Shown in pieces: positions 10,599 through 21,232 of a stretch of 64,000 nucleotides of DNA (positions within the stretch are counted from its first letter, which is position 1; the number at the start of each line of letters is the position of its first letter). The position numbers and the translations under genes were made by a program. The notes beneath the pieces were generated by a model. That model did no database searches. It saw only the letters and a list, made by a program, of their open reading frames with translations, and was not told where the DNA came from. Origin of the DNA: Syngnathus acus (Eukaryota; Chordata; Actinopteri; Syngnathiformes; Syngnathidae); contig NC_051101.1 of the NCBI RefSeq assembly GCF_901709675.1, positions 1,668,501 through 1,732,500 on the forward strand, given 5' to 3'.

Positions 10599-11897
10599 TC
10601 AGATCGCCAGGGAGTCTGAGGTTTCGGCAGACTCAGACCAAACAGAGGTTCTTCTGCCACCCACCGACTGGAATTTGGTTGATGTCTTAGAGCTGAGCAG
10701 TCCGAGGAGGTCCAGGAGCTGACGACGGAACTTGACCCCCACAAAGGCGTACAGGACAGGGTTGAGACTGCAGTGGAGGTTGCCGATAATCGGGGTGATG
10801 TCAACGGCCATCTGGACAGAGGTTCTGAATGCACAGCTGGTGCCGTTGTTGTCCAAAAAAGCCGTTTGCACCATGACGGCAACGTTGTATGGCGTCCAGC
10901 AGAGGAAGAAGAGCGCCACGGCGGCGACGATGACCCGAAAGGCCTTCTGCTTCTGGAGGCCGCCCGTGCCGCAACGCAGCCGGCGCAGGATGCTGGCATA
11001 GCAGAAGACCAGAACCAGCGACGGTAGCAGGAAGCCGACGATGTGGGCCAGGAGGCGCAAGCCCAGTGTCCACTGAGTCAAGTTGCGCACGCACTGGCTT
11101 TTCTTTCGCCTTGAGTCGTTTAACGCCTCCAGGAAGATCAAGTCGGGCACGGAGAGCAGAAGCGAGAGGAGCCAGACGGCCAGGCAGCTGGACTGGACGA
11201 TCCACGGTTTGCGGCGGGAGTACATCTGGGTGGCGTGCACAATGGACAGGTAGCGGTCCAGGCTGATGCATGCCAGAAGGAAGATCCCACAGTGGCAGTT
11301 GATCTGAGGACGCAAAGGTGACACTTGAGCTTTGTTACTGATGGAGTTGTATCTTTGTGTCTTGATCTGCCTTTCCCTGTCCAGCTATTAAATAATCCGT
11401 CACTCCATCGAGCTATTTCCCAAGCCATCTATATTTTTGTCAATCATTCACTCGCAACCCTCAACTGCCGGCGACGCTACGTGTTGTCTTACCGTGAAAA
11501 CAGCCCCGGTGATCTTGCATAGAGGCGTGCCAAAGGTCCAGCCCAAACTTTGGCCGTCCTGTACCGCCCACAGGGGCAGCGTGAACAACTGCAGGACGTC
11601 AGCCACAGCCAGGTGCAGAATGAAGGTGTCCGTCACGCTGCGTGTCTTTCTGCTCCGCGTCAGAATTCCCACAAGCAACCCGTTGCCCAGAATGCCCACC
11701 ACGAAGGCTAGCGAGTACAGGACCGTGTTGAAGACCGCCTTGAACCGACCGCCCTCGTTGGGGTCGCACACGCTGTTGAAGGACTTGGCACTGTCGTACG
11801 ACTCGTTGCCGTCCCACTCATATCCGTCCAGCAAGATGTCCAAGAGCGACGAGTTCCCCTCGAAGGTAAGCGATTGGCCGCGTTCCAGAAGAGAACT
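10599..11897 (-). CDS. cxcr3: CXCR3 chemokine receptor, canonical; first exon not located
   Basis: Two exons are clear on the minus strand: 11897-11493 (135 codons, acceptor ctttttcag, donor gtaaga) and 11303-10599 (234 codons plus stop, acceptor cctcag). The 5' exon opens in phase 0 with SSLLERGQSL and has no ATG before the receptor core, so a short start exon must lie above 11900. The N-terminus has NSS and NES glycosylation sites, acidic residues and Tyr, and a Cys that pairs with loop-3 Cys. Core motifs are intact: LAVAD, LCKITGAVF, DRYLSIVHA, GFLLP in TM5, CWTP, and NPVLY followed by AFVGVKFRRQ. It should bind CXCL9/10/11-type chemokines and signal through Gi, as known for CXCR3. The intron in TM3 (after GAVFT) matches that of the receptor at 6530-8285. 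Confidence 0.88.
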
Positions 11898-11900
11898 CTG

Positions 11901-12690
11901 AAAAAGACTGATTGTTTAGATATTGTGCTTCACTTGCCATTCATCTAGCCGGCCGTAATTCTGTCTTTCAATCTGTTGGTCAGTCACGCCCCTCAGATCG
12001 TCCGTTAACTGTATCTGTTGGAGCAGCTCTGACAAGATGAAAGCGCCCGCTGCTGACTCTGCTGCTCACTCAAAATCCCACCAGCAGGTGGGGACCAAAA
12101 CTACGGGTAACGTGACACCCATCCGGTATACTTCCCCCCCCCACACACACACACACACACCTTTTTTATTTTTTCACTCTGGGTTATTTTCTATCAAGTC
12201 ACTTGTACTTTCACTCAAGTATCATTTTCTGGTACCTGGAGAGAAGCCAGCCAACATTCCAATCCCAAAACTCTATGAGCTATGAGTCAGACATGCTAAT
12301 CACTACTCCCATCATGTTTCATGTCTCATTTCAAATAACACAAAACCAGAGAGAGGCAAATGATGAAAGCAGCCAACACGACAACCGCGAGAGTCCAAAC
12401 CTCTCCGACATTGTCCATCAAAACACGACATTCATTGCGTTGGTCCTCCACTGAGGAGGTCCAAACAAACCTGTTGTATTGTGTAAATTCTGATTTGCCA
12501 GTTTGTAATTTGTTGTGAGTTCATGCATTGTGTTGGTTTTGTTCTTTGAACAAGGTGATGTTCATGCACGGCTCATTTTGTGCAGCAGTAGAAAACATTT
12601 GCCTAGAATTTAAAAAAATATATTTTTTCATTAACGAGGGGTTCGATTAATGCGCTTATGAAAATGGTGGGGTTCGGTACCTCCAACAAG
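11901..12690. other. Upstream flank of the minus-strand CXCR3 gene
   Basis: The missing first exon and promoter of the minus-strand receptor should be here or further up, but several weak ATG/donor pairs compete and none is convincing. A C run followed by (CA)n lies at 12126-12160. The plus-strand open frames at 12037-12454 have no recognisable content. Confidence 0.4.
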
Positions 12691-12703
12691 GTTAAGAACC
12701 ATT

Positions 12704-12967
12704 CAGAGGCGTAGCCAAGCCGGGGCGAGCCGGGGCGAGCGGTTGAAAAAAATCGAGCTTTTTCGATTCTTCATTTTCATGCCGTTTTTTTCTTTCGGTC
12801 TTGCGCGAATGTGCTTGCGCTATTCTATGTGCGCGATGTTATCCATTCACCGTTTGCCTCCCGGACCCGGATGTTGTTTTAGCGATCAGCGAACGGCGTG
12901 GGTGATGTTCGATTTTTTTTCCTGTGGGCGTGCGCCCCTACTGGAAAAATTCCTGGCTACGCCTCTG
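12704..12967 (+). mobile_element. Non-autonomous hAT MITE, copy 1
   Basis: A 264-bp element with inverted ends CAGAGGCGTAGCCA and TGGCTACGCCTCTG, and an exact 8-bp target duplication, GAACCATT, at 12696-12703 and 12968-12975. A second copy in opposite orientation lies at 43779-44069. The frame that can be read through it (12743-12982) is a by-product of the repeat; an equivalent frame occurs in the other copy. Confidence 0.9.
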
Positions 12968-12984
12968 GAACCATTGGTCTAGGG

Positions 12985-13379
12985 CAGGGGTGCCCAAACT
13001 TTTTCAGCTCACGAGCTACTTTTGAAATGACCAAGTCACAAAGATCTACCCACTAAAAAAAATAATTATATATATATATATATATATGTCATCGTGAAAA
13101 AAAAGTACTACTCCCATTCCCTATGAAAGTGATACTTCTTACTATGGCCAGCTGCCCCTCTCATTTTTATACCCTTTCTTAAGTTTAAGAGAAAAAACAG
13201 GGTTCTGACAATTGGAGGGAACTCGCGAGCTAGCGTGTTTGTGTTGTGTTGTTAGCGCCGTTGTTTGTACACGCGTCAAGTGCGTAAAAAAACAAAAAAA
13301 CATTTTAATATCACGCGATCGACCAATAGTGGCTTGGCGATCGACCGGTCGATCGCGATCGACGTATTGGGCACCCCTG
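12985..13379. mobile_element. Second non-autonomous hAT element, inserted beside the first
   Basis: A 395-bp element beginning CAGGGGTGCCCAAAC and ending ATTGGGCACCCCTG, with the 8-bp duplication GTCTAGGG at 12977-12984 and 13380-13387. It holds an (AT)n run near 13062-13087 and a GATCGA-rich palindromic end. It begins 17 bp after the end of the neighbouring MITE. Confidence 0.85.
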
Positions 13380-13387
13380 GTCTAGGG

Positions 13388-13960
13388 CCTGTATCGTTGT
13401 CCCACCACATTTATGACCTTTATAAAACCACTTCTATAGTATTGCTACCATTTTTCTTTTTTGCGAATGATCTGACTTTGTTGACAAGCAGTTGAACTGA
13501 CCTTTTTTTTTTCTCCCCAAAGGAAGCACTGACATTGACAACAAACCTGTTATAATTGAAATCGACACAAAAGCAAGGTGCTCTCTAAATATTAACATGA
13601 GATATTGTAAAATGTATAAATCAAATACATGCATGACTCAAAATAATCATCCTAATATAACAAGAATATTAGAGTACGTTGCAGTTTTTTTTTCGCAATT
13701 TGGGACACAATAATAATAATAATAATACAAACTTACCAGGCTTAAATCATGTGGCATGGTTGCTAACACTGTGCCGAAGACTCACAATTAGCTGGCTAAA
13801 GAGCGTGTCTCTAAAAGAGAGGAAGTCAAGTGGTTATTTGAACAAAAAACAAAACCTGTGAAAACCACATGGCAAAAGCAGGTGCGCCGAGTCCCGAGTG
13901 CTGAAAGGGGGATGCAAATGAAATTGCAGCAAAATGAAGGAACTTGAAGGCTGCACAATA
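13388..13960. other. Spacer with an (AAT)n microsatellite
   Basis: No gene seen. A short (AAT)n run lies near 13710-13728. Confidence 0.4.
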
Positions 13961-14245
13961 TACAGGACTGTCTCAGAAAATTAGAATATTGTGATAAAGT
14001 TCTTTATTTTCTGTGATGCAATTAAAAAAACAAAAATGTCATACATTCTGGATTCATTACAAATTAACTGAAATATTGCAAGCCTTTTATTATTATTTTA
14101 ATATTGCTGATTATGGTTTACAGCTTAAGAAAACTCAAATATCCTATCTCAAAATATTAGAATATTTCCTCAGACCAAGTAAAAAAAAAAAAGATTTGTA
14201 ACAGCAAAACAAAAATCAAACATTTGAAAATGTCCGTTGATGCAC

Positions 14246-15813
14246 TCAGTACTTGGTTGGGAATCCTTTTGCACGGATTACTGCATCAATGCGGCGTGGC
14301 ATGGAGGAAATCAGCCTGTGGCATTGCTGAGGTGTTATGGATGCCCAGGATGCTTCAATAGCGACCTTTAGCTCATTTGCATTGTTGGGTCTGGTGTCTT
14401 TCAGCTTCTTCTTCACAATACCCCACAAATTCTCTATGGGGTTCAGGTCAGGGGAATTGGCAGGCCAATCGAGGACAGTAATGCCATGGTCAGTACACCA
14501 TTTACTGGTGGTTTTGGCACTGTGGGCAGGTGCCAGATCATGCTGGAAAATGAAATCATCATCTCCATAGAGCTTTTCAGCAGACGGAAGCATGTAGTGC
14601 TCTAAAATCTGAATTTACTTTGGACTTGATGAAACACAGTGGACCAACACCAGCAGCTGACATGGCTCCCCAAACCATCGCTGACTGTGGGAACTTCACA
14701 CTGGAATTCAAGCAACTTGGATTTTGCTCCTCTCCAGCCTTTCTCCGGACTCTGGCGCCTTGACTTCCAAATCTGAAAAGAGGACTTTGGACCACTCTGG
14801 AACTGTCCAGTGCTTCTTTTCCATAGCCAAAGTCAGACGCTTCTTCCGTTGTCTTGAGTTCAGAAGTGGCTTGACCATGGGAATAAGGCTATTGTAGCCC
14901 ATTTCCCGGACAAGTCTGTGAACAGTGGCTTTTGATACCTGGACTCCAGCTTCAGTCCACTGTCTTTGAAGCTCCCCCAAATTCTGGAAGAGACTCTTCT
15001 TCACAATGAGACTGCAGAGTGGTGAGGACGGCAGAGAAAATCACCCGGACTCCGCTGCCCTCCCTGCAGAGTATCCACCACCGTAGAGTCCACAGGAGAG
15101 CGGCCTCCATCCTTAAAGACCCCCCCCCCAACATGGACTGTTCACACTTCTCCCCTCAGGCCGGAGGTACGGAAGTGTAAAATGTAAAACCTCCCGTTTC
15201 AAGAACTCTTTCTTCCCCACGGCCATTCGACTCTTAAACAGCTGACCAGATCACTACCTCACTCACTGATCTGCACTTTATACTGTACATTGTTTACACT
15301 TATTTTGTTTTGCGCTGCATTCTCCCCTGTTTAACAGTACATTCACTATAACTCTCACAACTGTTGCACAATGCCATTTTTGCACTCGCCTATATTGCAC
15401 ATCCCTCACCCTAGCAGTTGTATATATTGTGTATGTATTGTGGTTTTTACATTTTGTGTTTTTACTTTTTTTAATCTTCTTTTAATCTTCCTTACCTTGT
15501 CTGGCATTTTAACGGGCAGCGAAAGAATTTCATTGGACAGTAAAGTAAAAGTGCTTTCCTTTTATACACATGACAATAAACGCTTTGAATCTTTGAATCT
15601 CAATGCTGTTTTCAGGCTGCGGTCATCTCTCTTGATTGTGCAGCGTTTCCTGCCACATTTCCCCCTTCCAACAGACTTTTTGTGGATGTGCTTTGAAACT
15701 GCACTCTGTGAACCGCTTGCTCTTTGAGAAATTTCTTTTTGTGTCTTACCCTCCTGATGGAGGGTGTCAACGATGGTCCTCTGGACAGCAGTCAGATCAG
15801 CAGTCTTCCCCAT
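14246..15813 (-). pseudogene. Tc1-type transposase pseudogene
   Basis: The N-terminal helix-turn-helix part begins MGKTADLTAVQRTIVDTLHQ at 15813 and is cut near codon 70 by the LINE insertion. The frame resumes at about 15004 (KKSLFQNLGELQRQW) and continues in shifted frames to 14246. DDE landmarks are visible: LFSD, QHDLAPAHS, and SPDLNPIENLWG, where the Glu of ENLW is the third acidic residue. An insertion and at least two frame changes mean no active enzyme is made. Intact members of this family cut and paste DNA at TA sites. Confidence 0.9.
15016..15613 (+). mobile_element. 5'-truncated LINE (CR1/L2-type 3' end) inside the transposase
   Basis: The insert carries a short piece of reverse-transcriptase C-terminal coding text, then a 3' UTR with tttgcac and cacatgacaataaa words, and ends in the repeated tail ctttgaat. 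Imperfect 7-bp flanks AGACTGC (15009-15015) and AGGCTGC (15614-15620) look like the target duplication. Truncation at the 5' end is the usual outcome of LINE integration. Confidence 0.7.
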
Positions 15814-16139
15814 ACTTGTGATTTAGTTTACTGAACCAAGCTGAGTGTTTTTCAAGGCTCAGGAAACCCTTGCAGGTGTTTCGAGTTAATTAGACGATTC
15901 AAGTAATTAGTTGAATACCCTACTAGTATTCTTTTTCATGATATTCTAATATTTTGAGATAGGATATTTGAGTTTTCTTAAGCTGTATGCAATATTGAAA
16001 TAATAAAAGGCTTGCAATATTTCAGTTGATTTGTAATGAATCCAGAATGTATGACAATTTTGGTTTTCTAATTGCATTATAGAAAATAAAGAACTTTATC
16101 ACAATATTCTAATTCTCTGAGACAGTCCTGTACTCGAGT

Positions 16140-16517
16140 TGTCACGTTCCTGCGTCACCTGCCACTCGGCCACGCCCCAATCAGCTGAATCACCCACACC
16201 TGACAGCCTCTCTATTTAAACCCTGTCATCTGGTCACTCCTTTGTCAGTTTGTCTGCTTACCCTACCCGAGACACCACTGCGCTCTGTGCCCTGAACGGT
16301 CGCTGTTGCCAACCGTTTCTGTAAACTGACCGACCACGCTTCCGATCGCCGCCTGCCCCGACTACTTGCTCGTCCTTGACCACGCTCCGATCGCCGCCTG
16401 CGCTCTTCTGCACAGCCACGCCAGCCAGATCACGAGTCCAGCGTTCCACTTCCCCTTTCCCCTTATTAATTAAATCTGTGTCACTCTGCATTTGGCTGTA
16501 CTGCCCGATTCCTGACA
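16140..16517 (+). mobile_element. Solo LTR of an LTR retroelement
   Basis: A 378-bp block starting TGTCACGTTCC and ending CCTGACA, flanked by the 5-bp duplication CGAGT (16135-16139 and 16518-16522). A CTATTTAAAC TATA-like word lies near 16211. TG...CA ends with a 5-bp duplication and no internal genes are the mark of recombination between two LTRs. Superfamily (Gypsy, BEL or ERV) is undecided; strand is inferred from the TATA-like word. Confidence 0.8.
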
Positions 16518-16529
16518 CGAGTCTTGATT

Positions 16530-17066
16530 TTCTTTCTATTGCAATGAACGTACATAACTGCCGCGTCACATTAGGCATTCTGAGAGACTTGGTTTGAAAG
16601 TTATCAATTTACAAAGACATGCGTGGCTGCACTTGATGAAAGTTGTTTTGGTTCACAGTTGTTTGAGTCTGTTGAAGGAGCATTAGGGCACTTTATTGGC
16701 TGCCATTTTGTCAGATTTCAACAAGCTGATTCCTTGGGATTGACACCCTCGTAGCTGTGAGGTCTGGATCATGATTGGGGTTTTCCTGTGCAGAGCTCGC
16801 ATGTTCTCAATAAATCTGAATTGAATAGAATCACATCCTCTGCAGTCAGGCTTTTATTGGTTGTTGTTTGCATAGACCTGACACCTGCGAGCGAGCGTTC
16901 TTTTCTCCCCGTCGTCTTTTTGAGACCTGTTCCTGTTTTTCTCACACGTTTGCAGCTTCGCTTTTGTTATTGAACCGCACCAAACCTGAGAGCAACTTGA
17001 AACTTTTTGTGTTGTTGCCCACCGCAACAGTGGCTTTGAACTACAAAGTCAAAGAATCAAATGTGA
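16530..17066. other. Spacer, no gene seen
   Basis: Plus-strand frames around 16788-17137 have no recognisable domain. The right part runs into the inverted repeat. Confidence 0.4.
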
Positions 17067-19351
17067 TTGAAGGAATGGGGTCGAAATACAAAAAGTCCTG
17101 CCTAGCTACAAAAACAGATATGCTCGAACTTCATTAAATAAAGTACATAAGCAGAAAAGTATATTCACATATTAAATCAATAAAAGAAATATTTTAAGCA
17201 TATAATTATACCTACACACCAAATCAATAAAGAAGACATAACTAGACATTTTTAATAGGTGGTAATGACAAAGGTTTTTATAACTTTATGATCTGATATA
17301 TATTTCTGAGCACTGTGAAATAAATGTTTTTTGATATATTGCCTGAATAGCTTAATGACCCTTAAGGAACTGTGTAATTCATGCCTGATGTTTTTTCTCT
17401 AAATCATGGACACGGCCAGAGTCGTCTTGACCGTTCAGTACTTGATTATATCTTGTGTTTTGACTAAACGTCATATGTCGCCTAAATGTGAGACGCCAGC
17501 TTTTCGATTACTACTGAACGCTCTGCACAGAGGGAAATATTTTGCTTAACAAAGAAGAGATACGGTTGGAAGCATGATTAAACTAAGAATGTAATGATGT
17601 AAGCAAAGACATGGAGTATCAAAAGAACAAACTTTGCATCGTCAGGGAACATTAATAAATTGATGATGTCACAGCCAAAAGCTCACATAATTCCGTACAA
17701 AATGACAAAATTGAAAGAATGACGAATGGATGAGGTGCGACAGTGTAAGAATGGAGCAGAATGTTTACAGGAAGGTAACTTGGAGATAAAACCAGCTGGT
17801 GCCAGAGGGAGACAGCCAAGGACTCGGCCAAAGATGATCACCAAGGCCGAAAGACAGGATGGAAGACGGCAGCCCCCACACACACACCGAATCGTCCATA
17901 ACCAGCACCCACTCCCATGGAATCAAACTCTACTGCGAACTCGCCCCACCCCAACGACTCATCACCCATCAAACTCGCCCCACACCGGCCTGCGCAACTG
18001 AATATAAGCTGACCAAAGAACCTTGAACGTTGCCTTTTCGGAATGGAGACTTTCTGCTCTTGAAGGGCCCAGCGCTGTATTGTACTTTCCTGAAAACAGA
18101 GCTTTCTTAACAAGAAAAGTGATTGAACTCAACCAACCTGTGTAAGTCTAATTTCTGCTTCAGTGTCTTTGCATTTTCCTAAATCTGAAGAAATTAAACG
18201 AGCACGCAGTGAGTAAATTGGATAACAGGTGATTGGCAATGGCTTTTGCCGTGAGGCGCAGATAGCGCTCCCTAAATTGTGGACAAAATCCAACATGATT
18301 CAAGTGGACTTAACTATGCCCTGCAATAACAATTTTTGAGGAATTTGTATCCACAGCTATACACAACAAGGAGGTTGTTGGATTTGATCCACAATTTGGG
18401 AAGCGCGCTATCTGCGCCTCACGGCAAAAGCCACAGCCAATCACCTGTTATCCAATTTCAGTTTTAGGAAAAGGCTAAAACACCGAAACAAAAATAGACT
18501 TGGTTGAGTTCAATCCCAATTCTTGTTAAGTATGCTCTGTTTTCAGGAAAAATACAATACAGCGCTGGGCCTTTCGTGCGACCATGCTCAAGAGCAGAAA
18601 GTCTCCATTCAGAAAAGGCAACGTTCAAGATTCTTTGGTCAGCTTATATTCAGTTGCACATGCCAGTGTGGGCCGAGTTTGATGGGTGATGAGTCAGGGG
18701 GTGTGGCAAGTTCGCAGGAGAGTTTGATTCTATGGGAGTGGGTGCTGGTTCGGTGAGAGCTGGTTCCGTGGGGTTGGGTGCTGATTATGGGCGATTCGGT
18801 GTGTGTGGGGGCTGATGTTTTCCATCCCGTCTTTCGGCCTTGGCGATCACCTTTGGCCGGGTTCTTGGTTGTTTTCGTCCTGCCGCTCTCCCTCTGGCAC
18901 CTCTACTGGTTTTATCTCCAAAGCTGGCGTCTAGCATTAGGCAACATATGATGTCACATCTAGCATTAATCAAAACATAAGAACTGAACATTTTTAGACG
19001 ACTTTGGCAGTGTCCGTGATTTAGAAAAACATCAGGTATGCATTAAACAGTTCCTTAAGTGTCATTAAGCTATTCAGGCAATATATCAAAAACTTTATTT
19101 CAAAGTGCACAGAAATACATATCAGATCATAACTTTATAAAAACGTTTGTCATTACCACACATAAAAAATGTCTAGTTATGTCGTCTTTATTGATTTGGT
19201 GTGTAGGTATAATTATATGCTTAAAATGTTTCTTTTATTGATTTAATATGTGAATATCCTTGTCTGCTTATGTACTTTATTCAATGAGGTTTGAGCATAT
19301 CTGTTTTTATAGCTAGGCAGGACTTTTTGTATTTCCACCCCATTTCTTCAA
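17067..19351. repeat. 2.3-kb imperfect inverted repeat (foldback structure)
   Basis: The left arm (17067-18294) and right arm (18375-19351) are reverse complements over most of their length, around an 80-bp centre at 18295-18374. Matching landmarks include the outer ttgaagg/ccttcaa-type ends, gcctagctacaaaaacagat, ctaaatcatggacac, ggagataaaaccag, tgaatataagctgaccaaag and cgtgaggcgcagatagcgc. The left arm has about 280 extra bases (17501-17780) and a 30-bp piece near 18189-18218 that the right arm lacks. A TATA-like gaatataag sits in each arm, as in an LTR or promoter. No protein-coding frame is supported. It may be two head-to-head copies of one retroelement piece or a foldback transposon. 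Confidence 0.8.
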
Positions 19352-20020
19352 GGTCTTTTCTTTTTAAGAAACCCTTCCCTCTTTTGACAAACTGGTTAGG
19401 CTGACCGCATTGTAGTTTTTTTTATTTATTTTTTTTAATAATGCCAGGAGACAAGAAAGCATGAAAAATGTTACTGATCACGGATGCAAGAAAGATTTAT
19501 ACAGAAAACGATTTGAAGCCACAAGAGAGAAAACCTCTTGTGGATTTCCTGTTCAACATTCACTGCATTAACTGCCGTATGCTCTTTCCATTGTTACTTT
19601 GGTATCAGGCCCACGTGCAGAGTAAAGATGATTGGAATATTGTCGTCCTAACACCAGATAAGAAGAGTTTACTTGAAAATGTTTGCTTCACACATATGTC
19701 ACAATTTTGACTCATGACAAGCAAACACTGCAATAGTTGGAGCCTTTGCTGTTGATAAGCACTTGCACAGTTGCTGCATGCGACAATAAACTCTTGCTGG
19801 ATAAATCACAATCATGGAAATAAATCAAGGCAAGTCATCCAACCTTTTTTGAGTGATGCGCACTTTTTACTTGCTAACCCGCACCGATATTATATCAATT
19901 TGATGTTGATGTTAAAATGTTAACTTTATCACTATAAATTGTTATGACGTGATAACTTCTATAACAATGCACGTTCGTAGTACAGCATCTCATTTTTATT
20001 GATATAAAAAAAACATGCAT
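19352..20020. other. Spacer, no gene supported
   Basis: An 80-codon plus frame (19468-19710) is open but matches nothing I recognise and has AT-rich codons unlike nearby genes. A gacaataaactc word near 19784 resembles a polyadenylation signal. Confidence 0.4.
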
Positions 20021-20026
20021 CGTTTA

Positions 20027-20254
20027 TTAAATACAAATGTAGAAAGGTTGGGATCCAGATGTGCGTTGTGCGGCATCGCCACTGGGTGACGCCGCCGAGG
20101 AGGACGTGCCTGACCCAAGATTAGCTTTTGCGTCGGTGTCGACCACCAAAACAAGGAGGCATCTGTCCCGTCCCGTGTATGGCCCCGGCTTGTAGCGAGA
20201 ATTAAACGTCGCTTTTCTCTGCTTATTTGCCTCGTCGGCCCCAGAAGGAGCCAT
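20027..20254 (-). CDS. Small hypothetical ORF head-to-head with megf8
   Basis: A 75-codon minus-strand frame begins MAPSGADEANKQRK and ends QPFYICI. An AATAAA on the same strand lies 1-6 bases beyond the stop (20021-20026). The sequence is GC-richer than its surroundings and sits opposite the presumed megf8 start, as in divergent gene pairs. I do not recognise the protein. It has no signal peptide or membrane segment; Ser, Gly and Ala are common. A longer overlapping frame at 19996-20340 competes with it. It could equally be non-coding leader or promoter-associated transcript. Confidence 0.25.
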   Translation of the reverse strand: MAPSGADEANKQRKATFNSRYKPGPYTGRDRCLLVLVVDTDAKANLGSGTSSSAASPSGDAAQRTSGSQPFYICI

Positions 20255-20487
20255 CTGGAGAGCGTGTTACGTCGCCCTTGATCAATAATGACTGATACGG
20301 ATTGAGTGCTCATCTGGATTGGGACTGAGGCTGCGCTCACTAGCCACCTAGCGGCTAGCCGTGTTGTTGTTGTTTCAGCCCGCTAGCCGGTCGGCTGGCT
20401 GGCTTTCTTGCTCTCTTTAACAACGACGAGCTAGCGAGTAGCTTGCTTCGCTTTAGGGACAGAAAAACCGAGAGATAAAAGATGTAA
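20255..20487. promoter_or_regulatory. Probable megf8 promoter, perhaps bidirectional
   Basis: A CpG-richer block with repeated CTAGC words between about 20340 and 20440 lies between the minus-strand small ORF and a possible first megf8 exon on the plus strand. No TATA box is evident. The assignment rests on position and composition only. Confidence 0.35.
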
Positions 20488-20517
20488 ATGGCTATGGGGC
20501 CGGAGAGACGGGAACTG
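20488..20517 (+). other. megf8: Possible upstream coding exon of megf8
   Basis: ATG at 20488 opens ten codons (MAMGPERREL) followed by the donor gtacgt. An acceptor (cacacag) ends at 21527, and splicing to 21528 adds TAPG before the ATG at 21540 in the same frame. This would give a 14-residue extension before the signal peptide. More likely the exon is a leader and the ATG at 21540 is used. Confidence 0.3.
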
Positions 20518-20763
20518 GTACGTACTGTATGTTTGCTAAATGCAATGAAACAGATGCTAGGTGGCTAAATAGCGAGCTAACGGGCCACGGATGGTTCTGG
20601 TCAGTGTAGCATCATTTAGTGTTATTCACGCGACACTCCGTGTTATAACGTTGTTCTGCGCTAAAGACACACGTAAGAGCGAGTTGGTCTCACGTGGTTT
20701 AGTTATGTTTTTACTTGTGGTGTAAAGATTGAAGCAAATTCACGAAACTAATCAAGCTTTTTA

Positions 20764-21084
20764 AGATTAAAGATTAAAGATTAAAGTCCCAATGATCGTC
20801 ACACACACACCTGGGTGTGGTGAAATTTGTCCTCTGCATTTAACCCATCCCCGTGTGATTTTAATCCATCCCCTGGGGGAGAGGGGAGCAGTGAGCAGCA
20901 GCGGTGCCGCGCTCGGGAATCAGTTGGTGATCTAACCCCCCAATTCCAACCCTTAATGCTGAGTGCCAAGCAGGGAGGCAATGGGTCCCATTTTTATAGT
21001 CTTTGGTATGACCCGGCCGGGGTTTGAACCCACAACCTTCCAGTCTCAGGGCGGACACTCTACCACTAGGCCACTGAGCTGGTT
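20764..21084 (-). repeat. tRNA-derived SINE, reverse orientation
   Basis: Read on the minus strand it opens with an A-box-like tggcctagtggtagagtg and a B-box-like ggttcaaacccc, the internal promoter of tRNA genes. A tRNA-unrelated body follows, then a (CTTTAAT)n-type tail, seen on plus as repeated GATTAAA at 20764-20786. TTTAAGA-like words at both edges may be the target duplication. It is not a functional tRNA gene. Confidence 0.8.
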
Positions 21085-21155
21085 TAAGAGGCTGTTTCTC
21101 AACCAAAAGTCTTGTTTCTCCAGCATTTTACTTGTTACATTATATATATGTATAT

Positions 21156-21232
21156 ATCGCTACTCGTAACTTGAAAAACTATACATAATAGTAGTAATCC
21201 ATAATCAATACTAAACAAGGTAAAAACAAGGT
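21156..21232 (+). repeat. Left arm of 77-bp inverted repeat around megf8 exon 1
   Basis: This 77-base block is the reverse complement of 21761-21837, with one mismatch near its right end. It lies upstream of the signal-peptide exon. A (TATC)n run follows at 21232-21252. Confidence 0.95.

Larger units (their letters stand above)
13963..16130 (-). mobile_element. Tc1/mariner transposon, full length but inactivated
   Basis: Long terminal inverted repeats of about 200 bp start CAGGACTGTCTCAG at the left and end CTGAGACAGTCCTG at the right. TA flanks both sides (13961-13962 and 16131-16132). The interior carries a transposase pseudogene on the minus strand. A LINE end at 15016-15613 interrupts the transposase. 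The solo LTR at 16140 begins only a few bases beyond the right TA. Confidence 0.9.

Noticed and set aside
12743-12982. 79-codon ORF (MKKIELFRFFIFMPFFSFG...), with a near copy on the minus strand at 43581-43961
   Set aside because: Both lie inside the same non-coding hAT MITE. The similarity reflects repeat copies, not a gene family.
16140-16517. Complete endogenous retrovirus
   Set aside because: Only one LTR with its 5-bp duplication is present. No gag, pol or env text lies beside it.
17838-18113. 91-codon minus ORF and its relative at 18523-18756
   Set aside because: They are the same sequence from the two arms of the inverted repeat, and neither continues into a larger coding frame.
19468-19710. 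80-codon plus-strand ORF
   Set aside because: No recognisable domain, no promoter or splice context, AT-rich codons, and it sits between repeats.
20764-21084. tRNA gene
   Set aside because: A- and B-box-like words are present, but they are followed by a long unrelated body and an AT-rich tail, so this is a SINE. The head at 3991-4041 is likewise retroposon sequence.
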